DNA from: Actinobacteria bacterium OK074
Lineage (GTDB): Bacteria; Actinomycetota; Actinomycetes; Streptomycetales; Streptomycetaceae
DNA length: 64,000 nt
Direction of reading: 5' to 3'
Assembly (NCBI GenBank): GCA_001298575.1
Contig: LJCV01000044.1
Location: forward strand, 158,247-222,246
In this document: in pieces, positions 16,776-25,271 of the stretch
Numbering within the stretch: the stretch's first letter is position 1
Layout: the number at the start of each line of letters is the position of its first letter
Position numbers and translations under genes: made by a program
Notes under the pieces: model-generated
The model's input: only the letters and a program-made list of their open reading frames with translations
Told to the model about the DNA's origin: nothing
Databases searched by the model: none

Positions 16776-17738
16776 TCATGCGCGGACCCAGCGGTGGTAG
16801 GCGTCCGGGTCGACGTTGCTGCCGCAGATGACGGTGGCCACGTGGCGGCCGGCGAAGCGGTCGCGGTTCTCCAGGACGGCCGCGACGCCGAGGGCCGCCG
16901 AGGGTTCGACGACCAGGCCCGCGCGCTCCAGGAGCATCGGCATGCCGGTGACGATGGACGCCTCGTGGACCAGGACGGCGTCGTCGGCGACCGTGAGCAG
17001 GTCGTCCAGTACCTCGGGGATGGGGTACCGCCCGGCGACGCCGTCGGCGATGGTGTCGGTCGAGTCGGTGGTGACGACCCGGCGCCGGTGCCAGGAGCGG
17101 GTCATCGCGGGGGCACCGTGGGGCTGCACGCAGATCACCTCGACGTCCGGCGCTAGGGTCTTCAGGACGTACCCCACGCCGGTGGCCAGCGCGCCGCCGC
17201 CCAGGGCGATCAGGACGGCGTCGAAGGCGGGCGTGCCGCTCGCCAGTTCGAGGCCGATGGTCGCCGCGCCCTCGCAGGTTTCGAGGTCGAGGCTGTCCTC
17301 GACCAGCCGGACACCGCGTTCCCGCGCGATGCTCACGGCCCGTTCGCGGGCCAACTCGAAGTCGCCGTCGACCAGTTGGAGTTCCGCGCCCAGCGCGCGG
17401 ATCCGGTCGAGCTTGGCGGCCGGCGCCTTGTGCGACGCCACGACCGTCACGTCGAGGCCCCGGCGACGGCCGGACCAGGCGAGCGCCTGGCCGAGGTTGC
17501 CCGCGCTGGCGCACACCGCGGCCGTGCGGCCCTGCCCGGCCAGCAGACCGGCGACGAGTTCGGTGCCGCGGGCCTTGAAGCTGCGCACCGGGTTCGCCGT
17601 CTCCAGTTTGATGCTCACCGTGCAGCCGAGTTCGCGGCCCAGCGCGTCGCACGGGTACAGCGGAGTGTCCAGAAAGATCGGGTCGATGTCCCGGCGGGCC
17701 GCGCGGATCCGGGCAAGATCGAGGCGCGTGGTGACCAT
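16776..17738 (-). CDS. PLP-dependent threonine dehydratase-like enzyme
   Basis: 320 residues of fold-type II PLP enzyme. The lysine that would form the Schiff base is in NPVRSFKARG, the phosphate-binding Gly loop is ALGGGALATGVG, and the substrate loop is ASAGNLGQALAW. ATG 17738 (MVTTRLDLARIRAARRDIDP) fits family starts. It lacks a C-terminal ACT domain, so it would be the catabolic, allosterically simple type. Candidates are threonine/serine dehydratase, serine racemase or hydroxyaspartate dehydratase. It is a single gene between the KimA-like transporter and an IS remnant. Confidence 0.85.
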   Translation of the reverse strand: MVTTRLDLARIRAARRDIDPIFLDTPLYPCDALGRELGCTVSIKLETANPVRSFKARGTELVAGLLAGQGRTAAVCASAGNLGQALAWSGRRRGLDVTVVASHKAPAAKLDRIRALGAELQLVDGDFELARERAVSIARERGVRLVEDSLDLETCEGAATIGLELASGTPAFDAVLIALGGGALATGVGYVLKTLAPDVEVICVQPHGAPAMTRSWHRRRVVTTDSTDTIADGVAGRYPIPEVLDDLLTVADDAVLVHEASIVTGMPMLLERAGLVVEPSAALGVAAVLENRDRFAGRHVATVICGSNVDPDAYHRWVRA

Positions 17739-17883
17739 GCCCGGCAAGGTACCGCACCGTGGCCTGGCCGACCGCCGCCGTCGTGTCGATCGCCCGCTCA
17801 CCGAGCCCGTCAGCAGGGTTCTGCGGCAGCACTCCGGCGCTTGCAGGGCCCCAGCTGGCGGGCTCGGTGAGCAACTTCATCGA

Positions 17884-18038
17884 TTGACTTCCTCCTCCCG
17901 CCGCGGCGGGAGGATTCCAACCCGGTAGGTTGAGGTTCACGGACGCTCGGCCACTGGCGTCGTCCCTCCGGCAAGCCCTGCCGCGACACCCCTTCTTCAG
18001 GAGGTGGCCGGAACATACCACCGCGCCAGCGTCGGTAG
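17884..18038 (-). mobile_element. Solo right end of an IS200/IS605-type element (omega-RNA-like hairpin)
   Basis: A perfect 20-bp palindrome CCTCCCGCCGCGGCGGGAGG (17894-17913) is followed, reading the minus strand, by AGGAAGTCAA. That resembles the IS605/TnpB right end, where the omega-RNA scaffold ends in a hairpin and a TCAA-like motif before the guide. About 120 further bases of non-coding sequence run to 18038, where a truncated MFS frame begins directly after a TAG. No TnpA or TnpB gene remains, so this would be a solo end or PATE-like relic. Assignment rests on pattern only. Confidence 0.45.
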
Positions 18039-19028
18039 GTGCTGATCGCGGTGATCGCCCTGATGACGGGCGCCACGACGGCGATCGGCGCGCTGCCGAC
18101 CTACGACACCGTCGGCGCCCTCGCGCCGTGGCTGCTCACTTTTCTGAGGGTGCTTCAGGGACTGTCCGCGGGCGGGGAGTTCGGGGGCGCGGTCTCGGCG
18201 CTCACCGAGTTCGCGCCACCCGGGCGGCGCGGCCTGTACGGGTCGTGGCAGTCGTTCACGGTGGCGCTGGGGCTGCTGGGCGGCGCGGGCGCGGCGGCCC
18301 TGCTCGCCACTCTGCTCAGCGAGGACCAACTGGGCGACTGGGGCTGGCGGTTGCCGTTCCTGCTGACGCTGCCGATGGGGCTGGGGGCGCTGTGGCTGCG
18401 GCTGCGGCTGGCGGAGACACCGGCCTTCGCGGCGGAGCGGGAGCTTCGGCGGCCTGCCGCAGGCGAGTTGGCGGCGGCCGTCGCCCTCGGTGCCGGGCGG
18501 GTCATGGGCTGGGCCGCGGCCGGTTACACCCTCCTCGTGGTCCTGCCCTCGTACCTGCGGAGCGCCCTGGACGCGAGCTTCCAACAGGCGCTGCCGGCCA
18601 CGGTCCTGGCCAACCTCGGCTTCGCCGCGACGATCCTCCCGGCGGGGCTGCTCAGCGACCGGATCGGGCGGCGGCCGGTGATGCCGGCCGGGGCGGGGCT
18701 GGTGGTCGTCCTGGCGGTGCCGCTGCTCAACCTCCTTCAGGACGGCGGCACTTCGAACGCGGCCAAGGGCGTGGCGTTGCACCCCTCCGACGAACTGGGC
18801 CTGCCCGCCGCCGCGAAGGAGGCGTACGCCTTCGCGGTCCTCGGCTTCCTCACCGCACACGGCCTCCCCGGCACCCACCCGCAGAGCACCGGGGCCCGCC
18901 ATCCGAGCGTCCTCGGCTCGATCACCCCGGGCAGGACGGGCCTGCGACTGCCACCGCCCGCGCAAGGACCGCCGGAACGGCTGGTGTTGGAGACACCCCG
19001 GCGGGGACCGACGGACCCCATTTCTTGA
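18039..19028 (+). pseudogene. Truncated MFS (MHS-type) transporter
   Basis: The frame opens abruptly in what should be the third membrane helix (VLIAVIALMTGATTAIGALP), and continues with RVLQGLSAGGEFGGAVSALT, PPGRRGLYGSWQ and RLRLAETPAF, typical of metabolite:H+ symporters such as the citrate/proline/shikimate group. The first 80-90 residues, including the N-terminal DRxGRR loop, are absent and replaced by the IS-like end. After LPAGLLSDRIGRRPVMPAG and one more helix (residue about 230) the homology also ends, in a Pro/Gly-rich tail. About half of a normal 430-residue carrier is present, so it is non-functional. Confidence 0.8.
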
Positions 19029-19044
19029 CCTTCAGGTCAAGAAA
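19021..19044. promoter_or_regulatory. TetR operator: perfect 11-bp inverted repeat
   Basis: TTTCTTGACCT (19021-19031), two-base spacer, AGGTCAAGAAA (19034-19044): a perfect inverted repeat ending 18 bases before the tetR start. A diverged copy with the same geometry precedes the next gene at 19705-19726. Confidence 0.75.
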
Positions 19045-19062
19045 GATGCTAGCGTTCCGGTC

Positions 19063-19641
19063 ATGGCAAGGCCCAAGGAGTTCGACCCGGAGATCGCCGT
19101 CGACCAGGCCATGGAGGTGTTCTGGCGGAAGGGATACGCCGCCACCACCCCGCAGGACCTGGTGGATGCCCTCGGCATCGGCAAGGGCAGTCTCTACAAC
19201 GCCTTCGGCAGCAAGCACGCCCTCTTCGAGCAGGCGCTCCGGCGCTATCGCGACAGCCAGGCGCTCGCCCTGGTGGAGATGGTCGAGGAGCCCGGACCGG
19301 TCAAGGTGCGCCTGCGCAAGGCGCTACGGTTCCTCGCCGAGATGGACCTCGCCGACCCGGACCGCCGCGGCTGCATGGCGGTGAACGCCGCGGCGGAACT
19401 CGCGCGGGTCGACGAGACGGCGACCGAACTCGTCCGCCGCATGTTCGACCGCACCGAGGGCGCCTTCCGGGCACTGATCGAGGAAGGGCAGCGGGCGGGA
19501 GAGATCGACACCGGGCGCGACCCCGCCGCCCTGGGAAGCCTGCTGCTGAACACCGTCGTGGGCATGCGGCTGATGGCCCGCGTCGCCGAAGGACCGGAGA
19601 GACTCACCCGAGTGATCGACGCGACGATCGACTCCTTCTGA
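19063..19641 (+). CDS. TetR/AcrR-family repressor
   Basis: 192 residues. Helix-turn-helix at residues 12-55: AMEVFWRKGYAATTPQDLVD, then GIGKGSLYNAFGSKHALFEQA. The ligand-binding part has RGCMAVNAAAELA, which places it in the TetR_C_16/YxaF-LmrA-like group that often controls short-chain dehydrogenases or efflux genes. ATG 19063 is directly downstream of a perfect inverted repeat. A related site precedes the SDR gene 95 bases after its stop, so I infer it represses both itself and that gene. Confidence 0.93.
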   Translation: MARPKEFDPEIAVDQAMEVFWRKGYAATTPQDLVDALGIGKGSLYNAFGSKHALFEQALRRYRDSQALALVEMVEEPGPVKVRLRKALRFLAEMDLADPDRRGCMAVNAAAELARVDETATELVRRMFDRTEGAFRALIEEGQRAGEIDTGRDPAALGSLLLNTVVGMRLMARVAEGPERLTRVIDATIDSF

Positions 19642-19704
19642 CCCGGACCCACCCCAACTCCCCCCAGAGCCAAGGCACTTCCCTTGGGGCTTCACCTACC
19701 CACA

Positions 19705-19726
19705 TTCTGTACCTGAAGTTCAAGAA
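19705..19726. promoter_or_regulatory. Second, imperfect copy of the TetR operator
   Basis: TTCTGTACCT-GA-AGTTCAAGAA: same 10+2+10 layout as the site at 19021-19044 with 7 of 10 positions symmetric. It ends 10 bases before the SDR start codon and would block its promoter or early transcript. Confidence 0.55.
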
Positions 19727-19736
19727 CTGGAGCATC

Positions 19737-20519
19737 GTGGACCTCGACCTCACCTCCAAGACCGCCGTCGTCACCGGCGCGAGCCGTGGCATCGGACTGG
19801 CCACCGTCCAGGCGCTGACCGCCGAGGGCGTCCGTGTCATGGGCGCCGCCCGCACCATCACGCCCGAGTTGAAGAAGACCGGGGCGCTGACGGTGTCGGC
19901 GGACCTGAGCACCGCCGACGGCGTCGCCACCCTCATGGACAGCGCCCTCACGGAACTCGGCGGCATCGATCTCCTGGTGAACAACGTCGGAGCCGGGGAC
20001 GACGTCGAGCCCGTCGGTTTCCTCGACACCGACGACACCCGGTGGGCCCGTGTCTTCGACCTCAACCTGTTCAGCGCGGTCCGCGCCGCCCGCGCGGCGC
20101 TGCCCGGCCTGGTCGAGCGGCGGGGTGCGATCGTCAACGTCTCGTCCATCAACTCCCGGCTGCCCGCCGCCGGTCCGGTCGCCTACAGCGCGGCCAAGGC
20201 GGCTCTCGCCGCCCTCGGGAAGTCGCTGGCCGAGGAGTTCGGCCCGCGGGGGGTGCGTGTCAACACGGTCTCGCCCGGCGTCGTACGCACGTCCCTCTGG
20301 GAGGACCCCGACGGCTTCGGCGGCAAGGTGGCGGCCGGAGCCGGGGCCGAGCACGGCGCGTTCCTCCGGCAGATACCGGAGGCTTTCGACATCACCACCG
20401 GGCGCATCACCGAACCGCGGGAGGTCGCCGCCCTGATCGTGTTCCTTCTCTCCGACGTCGCCGGCAACATCTCCGGCGCCGATTACGTCATCGACGGCGG
20501 CACGGTCAAAACCCTCTGA
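19737..20519 (+). CDS. Short-chain dehydrogenase/reductase (SDR)
   Basis: 260 residues, classical SDR: NAD(P) loop TGASRGIG (residues about 13-20), NNVGAG, catalytic Ser in VNVSSINSR, YSAAK (Tyr/Lys pair), then SPGVVRTSLWEDP and the terminal GADYVIDGGTVKTL. The Arg after TGAS favours NADPH. It would reduce or oxidise a small carbonyl/alcohol substrate; which one is unknown. GTG 19737 is the first start after the operator-like repeat. Immediately downstream of the TetR gene, which probably controls it. Confidence 0.92.
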   Translation: MDLDLTSKTAVVTGASRGIGLATVQALTAEGVRVMGAARTITPELKKTGALTVSADLSTADGVATLMDSALTELGGIDLLVNNVGAGDDVEPVGFLDTDDTRWARVFDLNLFSAVRAARAALPGLVERRGAIVNVSSINSRLPAAGPVAYSAAKAALAALGKSLAEEFGPRGVRVNTVSPGVVRTSLWEDPDGFGGKVAAGAGAEHGAFLRQIPEAFDITTGRITEPREVAALIVFLLSDVAGNISGADYVIDGGTVKTL

Positions 20520-20559
20520 ACCAGCGGGCCAACGGTCAGAGCCCTCCGAAACCAGCAGG

Positions 20560-21894
20560 TCACAGGGCACCCGAGCGTGCGGTAACCCCCGCCGGTACCG
20601 CCCACCACTGGTCCGGGCGCCCCACCACGGGGGCGTCCGGGCCGGTCTCCAGGAACCGGCCGAGGCGCAGGAGGTAGGCCGCGATGCCCGCCGCGCCCTG
20701 CATCCACGCCGTGCCCGGGGGCAGCAGCGGTGGGTCCTGGCGGTGTTCCAGGAAGCGCCAGCGGGCGCCCGTCTCGTCCCTGATCGCCCGCTCGACCAGC
20801 GCGTCGCCCATCCTGCGCGCCGCCCGCACCAGGGGTTCCGCCCGTGCCGTCGGCCCGCAGTCCTGTGCCGCGTCCAGCAGGACGTCCCCGACGCCCGCCG
20901 TTCCGCAGCAGCGGCCGTCGTTGTCCCAGAAGCCGGGGCGCAGCCGTTCCGGCAGACCCGAGGTGAGGATCGAGGTCAGACAGCGGTGCCGCAGGTCGTC
21001 GACGCCGATGCCCGACACCTCCGCCACCCCCGCGTGCGCCAGCGCCGCGAACAGGTGCGAGGTGCCCGCCGGACCGTGGCACCACGTGTACGTCACCGGT
21101 TCCACCTCCCGCTTCGACGGCGGGATCGTATGCGGTACGACGAAGCCGCCGTCGGCCAACGAGCCCACGGACAGCACGTGTTGGGCCCCCTCGACGGCCG
21201 CTTCGACGAAGTCCGTGCGGTCCAGTGCCCTACCCGCCACCGCCAGTGCGGCGGCCACTCCGGCGGTGCCGTGCGAGTAGTTCGGCGCCCGCCACGGCGT
21301 GCTCGGCGCGATCCCCCAGTCCAGGCCCGCCTCCGTACGGTCCGCCGCGCGCAGCAGCGCCTCGCCGCCGGTCGTGGCGATGTCCGCCGCGTACTCGCCC
21401 TGCGCCCAGACCGCCGTCAGCACCACGCCCGCGGCGCCCATGATGATGTCGTTCAGGGGCGCGTCGGAGCCCGGTTCGAACTCGGTCGTGGTCTTCCAGC
21501 CGTCGGGGGTGGCCAGTTCGGCCAGTCGTCGCAGCGCGATGGACTCCCGGCCCGGGGCGAGGAGCTTCAGCGCCACGGCGTCGCCCGCGAGGCCGTCGTA
21601 CAGCGACGGTTCCGTCCGGGACTCGGCCGCCGCCGACAGTCTGGTGACGATGCCGGTCGCCAAGGTCCGTTCCCGGGCGCTCAGTTCGCGGTACTGGGCG
21701 ATCTCCGCGAGCACCGGGGCCAGGCCCGCGATCCCCGCGTACAGCGTGTCGCGGTCCTGCGCGGGTACCGCGTCCCGGCCGCCGTCCTCCGGCACCGTCT
21801 CGGGCAGCCAGGGCCCCTCGTCCTCGCGCACCTGGTCCAGTACCCACGACCAGGCGGCCTCGCCCGGTTCCCGATACACCTCGCTCACCACCAT
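20560..21894 (-). CDS. Stand-alone LanC-like cyclase protein with Cys-Cys-Cys zinc set
   Basis: 444 residues forming an alpha/alpha toroid of the lanthionine-synthetase C family: repeats of 'HGxAG' type (YSHGTAGVAAALA, WCHGPAGTSHLF, CCGTAGVGD, MQGAAGIAAYL). In NisC and LanCL zinc is held by Cys, Cys and His. Here the residues are Cys272 (TWCHG), Cys329 and Cys330 (RCCG), so the usual His is replaced by Cys, as described for ProcM-like enzymes. There is no LanB/LanM dehydratase or recognisable precursor peptide nearby. It sits 28 bases after a cysteine-desulfhydrase-like gene on the same strand and is probably co-transcribed. It may add thiols to dehydroamino acids, as proposed for LanCL proteins; this is inference. 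Confidence 0.88.
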   Translation of the reverse strand: MVVSEVYREPGEAAWSWVLDQVREDEGPWLPETVPEDGGRDAVPAQDRDTLYAGIAGLAPVLAEIAQYRELSARERTLATGIVTRLSAAAESRTEPSLYDGLAGDAVALKLLAPGRESIALRRLAELATPDGWKTTTEFEPGSDAPLNDIIMGAAGVVLTAVWAQGEYAADIATTGGEALLRAADRTEAGLDWGIAPSTPWRAPNYSHGTAGVAAALAVAGRALDRTDFVEAAVEGAQHVLSVGSLADGGFVVPHTIPPSKREVEPVTYTWCHGPAGTSHLFAALAHAGVAEVSGIGVDDLRHRCLTSILTSGLPERLRPGFWDNDGRCCGTAGVGDVLLDAAQDCGPTARAEPLVRAARRMGDALVERAIRDETGARWRFLEHRQDPPLLPPGTAWMQGAAGIAAYLLRLGRFLETGPDAPVVGRPDQWWAVPAGVTARSGAL

Positions 21895-21922
21895 CCGGTC
21901 ACGCTAACGTGATCGGCGGGCG

Positions 21923-23047
21923 TCAGACAGGCCAGCCCCCGCCGCCCAGGAACGTCTCGATCGCCTCCGCGTACGGCGCGATGTCGAGCCCCTGCCCGGC
22001 GAGCCAGCCGTCGGCGTAGTACTTGTCCAGGTACCGGTCCCCCGGGTCGCACAGCAGGGTCACCACGCTCCCCCGCTCCCCGGCCGCCGCCATCTCCGCG
22101 ATGATCTTCAGGGCGCTCCACAGGCCCGTACCGGTCGAGCCGCCCGCGCGGCGGCCGATGACCGATTCCAGGGCGCGGACGGCGGCGACGCTCGCCGCGT
22201 CGGGGACCTTCATCATGCGGTCGACGGCGCCGGGGACGAAGCTCGGTTCCATGCGGGGCCGTCCGATGCCCTCGATGCGGGAGCCGCTCTCGCAGGTGAC
22301 GCCGGGGTCGCCGGTCGTCCAGCCCTCGAAGAAACAGGAGTTCTCCGGGTCGGCGACGCACACGCGCGTGTCGAACTGCATGTAGTGCACATAGCGCGCG
22401 ATCGTCGCCGAGGTGCCGCCGGTGCCGGCCGTGGCGACGATCCACGCGGGCTCGGGGAAGCGCTCCAACTCCAGCTGGCGGAAGATCGATTCGGCGATGT
22501 TGTTGTTGCCGCGCCAGTCCGTGGCCCGTTCCGCGTAGGTGAACTGGTCCATGTAGTGGCCGCCGGTCTCCACCGCGAGGGCGGCCGACTCCTCGTACAT
22601 CTTGCGCGAGTCGTCCACGAAGTGGCACTGGCCGCCGTGGAACTCGATCAGGCGGATCTTCTCGGCGCTGGTCGTGCGCGGCATGACCGCGATGAAGGGC
22701 ACGCCGATCAGCTTCGCGAAGTACGCCTCCGAGACGGCCGTGGAACCGCTGGACGCCTCGATCACCGGGCGGCCGGGGCGGATCCAGCCGTTGCACAGGC
22801 CGTACAGGAAGAGGGAGCGTGCCAGACGGTGCTTGAGGCTGCCGGTGGGGTGGGTGGACTCGTCCTTCAGGTAGAGGTCGATGCCCCACGCCTCGGGCAG
22901 CGGGAAGCGCAGCAGATGGGTGTCGGCGGAACGGTTGGCGTCGGCCTGGACCTTGCGGACGGCCTCCTTGAGCCAACCTCGGTACTCCGGGTCGGTGTGG
23001 TCGACGTCAAGGGTCACGCCGGGGCGCATCGTCGGGGTGGTGCTCAC
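21923..23047 (-). CDS. cds1: PLP-dependent cysteine desulfhydrase/synthase-like (Cds1 type)
   Basis: 374 residues of fold-type II PLP enzyme. Lys72 in [15 protein letters not shown] should bind PLP, followed by [35 protein letters not shown] and [14 protein letters not shown]. The set matches Mycobacterium Cds1 (Rv3684), an L-cysteine desulfhydrase producing sulfide, pyruvate and ammonia, which is longer than ordinary CysK. GTG 23047 has AAGGAG a few bases upstream; the frame continues upstream in Arg-rich sequence that I exclude. First gene of a probable two-gene operon with the LanC-like protein. Cysteine synthase activity is the alternative. Confidence 0.88.
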   Translation of the reverse strand: MSTTPTMRPGVTLDVDHTDPEYRGWLKEAVRKVQADANRSADTHLLRFPLPEAWGIDLYLKDESTHPTGSLKHRLARSLFLYGLCNGWIRPGRPVIEASSGSTAVSEAYFAKLIGVPFIAVMPRTTSAEKIRLIEFHGGQCHFVDDSRKMYEESAALAVETGGHYMDQFTYAERATDWRGNNNIAESIFRQLELERFPEPAWIVATAGTGGTSATIARYVHYMQFDTRVCVADPENSCFFEGWTTGDPGVTCESGSRIEGIGRPRMEPSFVPGAVDRMMKVPDAASVAAVRALESVIGRRAGGSTGTGLWSALKIIAEMAAAGERGSVVTLLCDPGDRYLDKYYADGWLAGQGLDIAPYAEAIETFLGGGGWPV

Positions 23048-23140
23048 GGCGGGCTCCTTGGTGGGTGTGCGCCGCCGGACGGCACGGGCGGACACCTCGA
23101 TCATAGACACCTTCATCCCCCTTCTCACCTGCATAAACGC

Positions 23141-23161
23141 GCCTTTGGGCAACCCAAAGGC
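23141..23161. promoter_or_regulatory. Hairpin/operator upstream of cds1-lanC
   Basis: GCCTTTGGG (23141-23149), triloop CAA, CCCAAAGGC (23153-23161): a perfect 9-bp stem 94 bases before the cds1 start. It could be an operator dyad or a 5' leader hairpin in the transcript. Confidence 0.5.
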
Positions 23162-23361
23162 AGACCTGGGGACGGCGCGTGAGGGCGTCCGTGGCGGGTG
23201 GTGGGGGGGGGCGCGGAGGCAGTGGGGGCGCATCCGCGCGTGTGCGCCGTACGGCCGCCGCGAACCCGTCGTACGCACTGGTGCTCGACGGTGTGCGGCG
23301 GCAGACTGCACGGCACGGAACACGGCCGCCCGGTGTACGCGAACGCGGGGGGGGTCGCGCG

Positions 23362-23381
23362 GCCCCACCCGCGGGTGGGGC
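23362..23381. promoter_or_regulatory. 20-bp perfect palindrome
   Basis: GCCCCACCCGCGGGTGGGGC is self-complementary over 20 bases and lies 89 bases before the gene at 23471. Candidate operator or terminator-like hairpin; no T-run follows. Confidence 0.45.
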
Positions 23382-23470
23382 AGACACGTGATCACCGGGT
23401 GCCGCACACTGGATGGCGGACCGCGGGATCCACGGCGGTCCGAGGAACGGACGTACGAGGGGCGGGCATC

Positions 23471-23794
23471 ATGGCGGAACCGGAGTTCAATGCCACGGGC
23501 GTGCGGATCGGCAAGCGGCTGCGTTCGCTGACCCGGGCCGGTCAGGTCCGCATCAGCGACGGCAGGCTGCGGCTGCTGACCAGTTACGGCAGCGAGATCG
23601 ACAGCGCCCCCGTGCAGGCGGTGCGCGCCTCCAAGCCCTGGTTCGCCCCGGAGGACCGGGCCCTGGCGGACGTGAACGGCACCCGCTACACCCTCACCCT
23701 CGGCGAGCCCGACCCCGCCCCCGGCAAGCCGGGACCGCCCTCGGCCCGGCGGTTCATCGAAGCGGTGCGGCGGGCGGCCGGAGGCGAGCGCTGA
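23471..23794 (+). CDS. Conserved hypothetical protein (107 aa)
   Basis: 107 residues, no signal peptide or membrane helix. The sequence alternates short strands ([57 protein letters not shown]) and ends in an amphipathic helix ([14 protein letters not shown]), suggesting a small beta-barrel or PH-like fold. Proteins of this pattern recur in Streptomyces without known function. ATG 23471 is the only start before the first strand. No clear operon partner. Confidence 0.68.
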   Translation: MAEPEFNATGVRIGKRLRSLTRAGQVRISDGRLRLLTSYGSEIDSAPVQAVRASKPWFAPEDRALADVNGTRYTLTLGEPDPAPGKPGPPSARRFIEAVRRAAGGER

Positions 23795-24099
23795 GCGGGA
23801 ACCGGGCGCGCCACGGCGCCGGAGCCGCGCGCGAGTTGCGGGGTGGCACCCCCTGCGTCACGCTGGTCTCACGTCACTGAGGGTTTACCGGCGGTCACCC
23901 TGAAGAGCCGAGCGCCGGGCACGACAGCGGGCGGCCGCGCGGTGCGGACCGCCCCCCAGCGGGCGTCGCGGCACCGGTCCCGCTCCCGGGCGGACGGTCC
24001 GCGCACCGCCCCGCTGCACAGCGGGCGGCGTGCGCAGGCAGCCACCTCGCTGGATCCGCATCTCGTCTTCTTCCGGACCTCATTCGGGGAGTCGCAGTC
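23795..24099. other. 305-base interval without a supported gene
   Basis: Between the small hypothetical gene and the HATPase gene. A weak GGGGTG-g-CACCCC dyad (about 23840-23852) is the only structure noticed; open frames here have atypical, Arg/Ser-rich composition. Confidence 0.5.
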
Positions 24100-24636
24100 G
24101 TGGTCAGCCAGCCCAACAGGCATTGCACGGTGGAGCTCCAGGCCCTGCCGGCGCGGATCGGCCAGGTCCGCAGAATCGTATCGGCGCAGTTGCGCTACTG
24201 GCGTCTCGATCCCCTGATAGATCCGGCCTCGCTCGGCGTGACGGAGCTGTTGGCGAACGTCCACCGGCATGCCGGGGCCGACAAGACCTGCACGGTGGAG
24301 ATGGAAGTGCTCCTCGGCCGGCTCACGGTCTCGGTGCACGACCACGACCCCCGGCTGCCCGAGGTGCGCGACCCGGATCCGGTGGCCGCGTCGCTGGCCA
24401 CCTGCGGCCGGGGCCTGGCGCTGGTGGCCGCGGTCAGCGAGAGCTGGGGCGCGCGGCCGGAGGGCGAGTCGGGGAAGGTCGTGTGGTTCACGATGCCCGC
24501 CCCGCAGCCGGTGGCGCCGCGGCCGGTGCGTCCGCCGTACGAGGACGTGGGGCGGCCGACGGCCACCCGGCGGTTCACGACGGCCGAGACGCACCGCGCC
24601 GAACGCGCCCCCGCGCGGTCCGCGGTCGTGGGCTGA
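24100..24636 (+). CDS. HATPase_c anti-sigma-regulator-like kinase domain protein
   Basis: 178 residues, a single GHKL ATPase domain of the RsbW/SpoIIAB type: N-box SLGVTELLANVHRHAG, DHDPRLPEV (D box), and CGRGLALVAAVSESWG (G box). No receiver or transmembrane part. Streptomyces encode dozens of these, acting as anti-sigma or anti-anti-sigma switch partners. The last 50 residues are Pro/Arg-rich and probably disordered. GTG 24100 opens just before the first strand (CTVELQALPARIGQVRR). No adjacent sigma factor or STAS protein, so the partner is unknown. Confidence 0.88.
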   Translation: MVSQPNRHCTVELQALPARIGQVRRIVSAQLRYWRLDPLIDPASLGVTELLANVHRHAGADKTCTVEMEVLLGRLTVSVHDHDPRLPEVRDPDPVAASLATCGRGLALVAAVSESWGARPEGESGKVVWFTMPAPQPVAPRPVRPPYEDVGRPTATRRFTTAETHRAERAPARSAVVG

Positions 24637-24711
24637 CCGGGCGGCCGTCCGCCGTCGGGGCCCGTGGGTGAACAGGGCGCTCCCGTACGGCGGTCGAGGC
24701 CGCGTGGGGCG

Positions 24712-24996
24712 TCACGCCTCGCCCTTGCCCACGCGGCCGAAGTGCTCCTCCAGGACGGAGAGGCGGCGCCAGTACTCGTCCTCGTCGATCTCGCCGGCGG
24801 CGAAGCGGCGGCCGAGCACGGCGATCGGCGCGTCACCGGTGGGACGGCCGCCGTCCATCGCCCGCCAGGGGCGACGACCGCGCCCGGCGGTGCGGCGCAG
24901 GACGGTCACGACGCCGAGCACCACGGCCGCCCAGACGAGCGGGAAGAACAGGATCCAGGGGCCGGGGCCGCCGTCCCAGTTCGCCAGGGTCTGCAT
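24712..24996 (-). CDS. SHOCT-domain membrane protein
   Basis: 94 residues. One N-terminal membrane helix (PGPWILFFPLVWAAVVLGVV), a basic linker, and a C-terminal SHOCT motif (VLGRRFAAGEIDEDEYWRRL). SHOCT is a short oligomerisation module often attached to membrane anchors. The protein is complete from MQTLANWDGG. Convergent with the HATPase gene. Function unknown. Confidence 0.85.
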   Translation of the reverse strand: MQTLANWDGGPGPWILFFPLVWAAVVLGVVTVLRRTAGRGRRPWRAMDGGRPTGDAPIAVLGRRFAAGEIDEDEYWRRLSVLEEHFGRVGKGEA

Positions 24997-25243
24997 GTCG
25001 GTTCATCTCCTCGGGTTCTTCGGGAGTCCGCGAAGGCCCTTCGCGGGTCTTCGGGCTCTCCGGTCGACGTGTCGCTGTCTCGATGTGTCGAGCGTCGCTC
25101 CGGGAGGGGGTTGCGGTCGTCGTACGGCCGGGGGCAGTGGGTGTACCTCGCGGGAAGTACGCGGCCGGTGGGCGGCGGCTTCCTCGGAGTCCGGTTCACC
25201 GGGAGCGGTTCGCTGGGGTCGGTTCTCCGGAGGCGTGGACTTC

Positions 25244-25263
25244 TGTAACTACTAGTATGTACA
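25244..25263. promoter_or_regulatory. TetR operator-like dyad at the start of the tetR gene
   Basis: TGTAACTACTAGTATGTACA is symmetric at 16 of 20 positions around ACTAGT. It spans an in-frame ATG at 25257 and ends 8 bases before ATG 25272, so it is likely the autoregulatory site and favours the later start. Confidence 0.6.
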
Positions 25264-25271
25264 GTGCGGTC

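Larger units (their letters stand above)
23048..23470. other. Gene-free interval with two strong palindromes and G-runs
   Basis: 423 bases separate the divergent cds1-type gene and the gene at 23471. It holds a 21-base hairpin at 23141-23161, a 20-base perfect palindrome at 23362-23381, and runs of 9 and 8 G residues near 23213 and 23347. No convincing protein-coding frame of its own. It is probably a divergent regulatory region. Confidence 0.6.

Noticed and set aside
14786..16831. Long plus-strand open frame of about 681 codons
   Set aside because: Antisense shadow of the KimA-like transporter; rich in His/Gln/Arg/Asp with no domain or membrane helices.
20560..23047. Lanthipeptide biosynthetic cluster
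   Set aside because: A LanC-like protein is present, but no LanB/LanM/LanKC enzyme, exporter or Ser/Thr/Cys-rich precursor peptide was found nearby.
23050..23160. Leader peptide or longer N-terminus for the cysteine desulfhydrase
   Set aside because: The in-frame upstream segment is Arg-rich and crosses the palindrome; GTG 23047 has a good AAGGAG site, so the shorter start is preferred.
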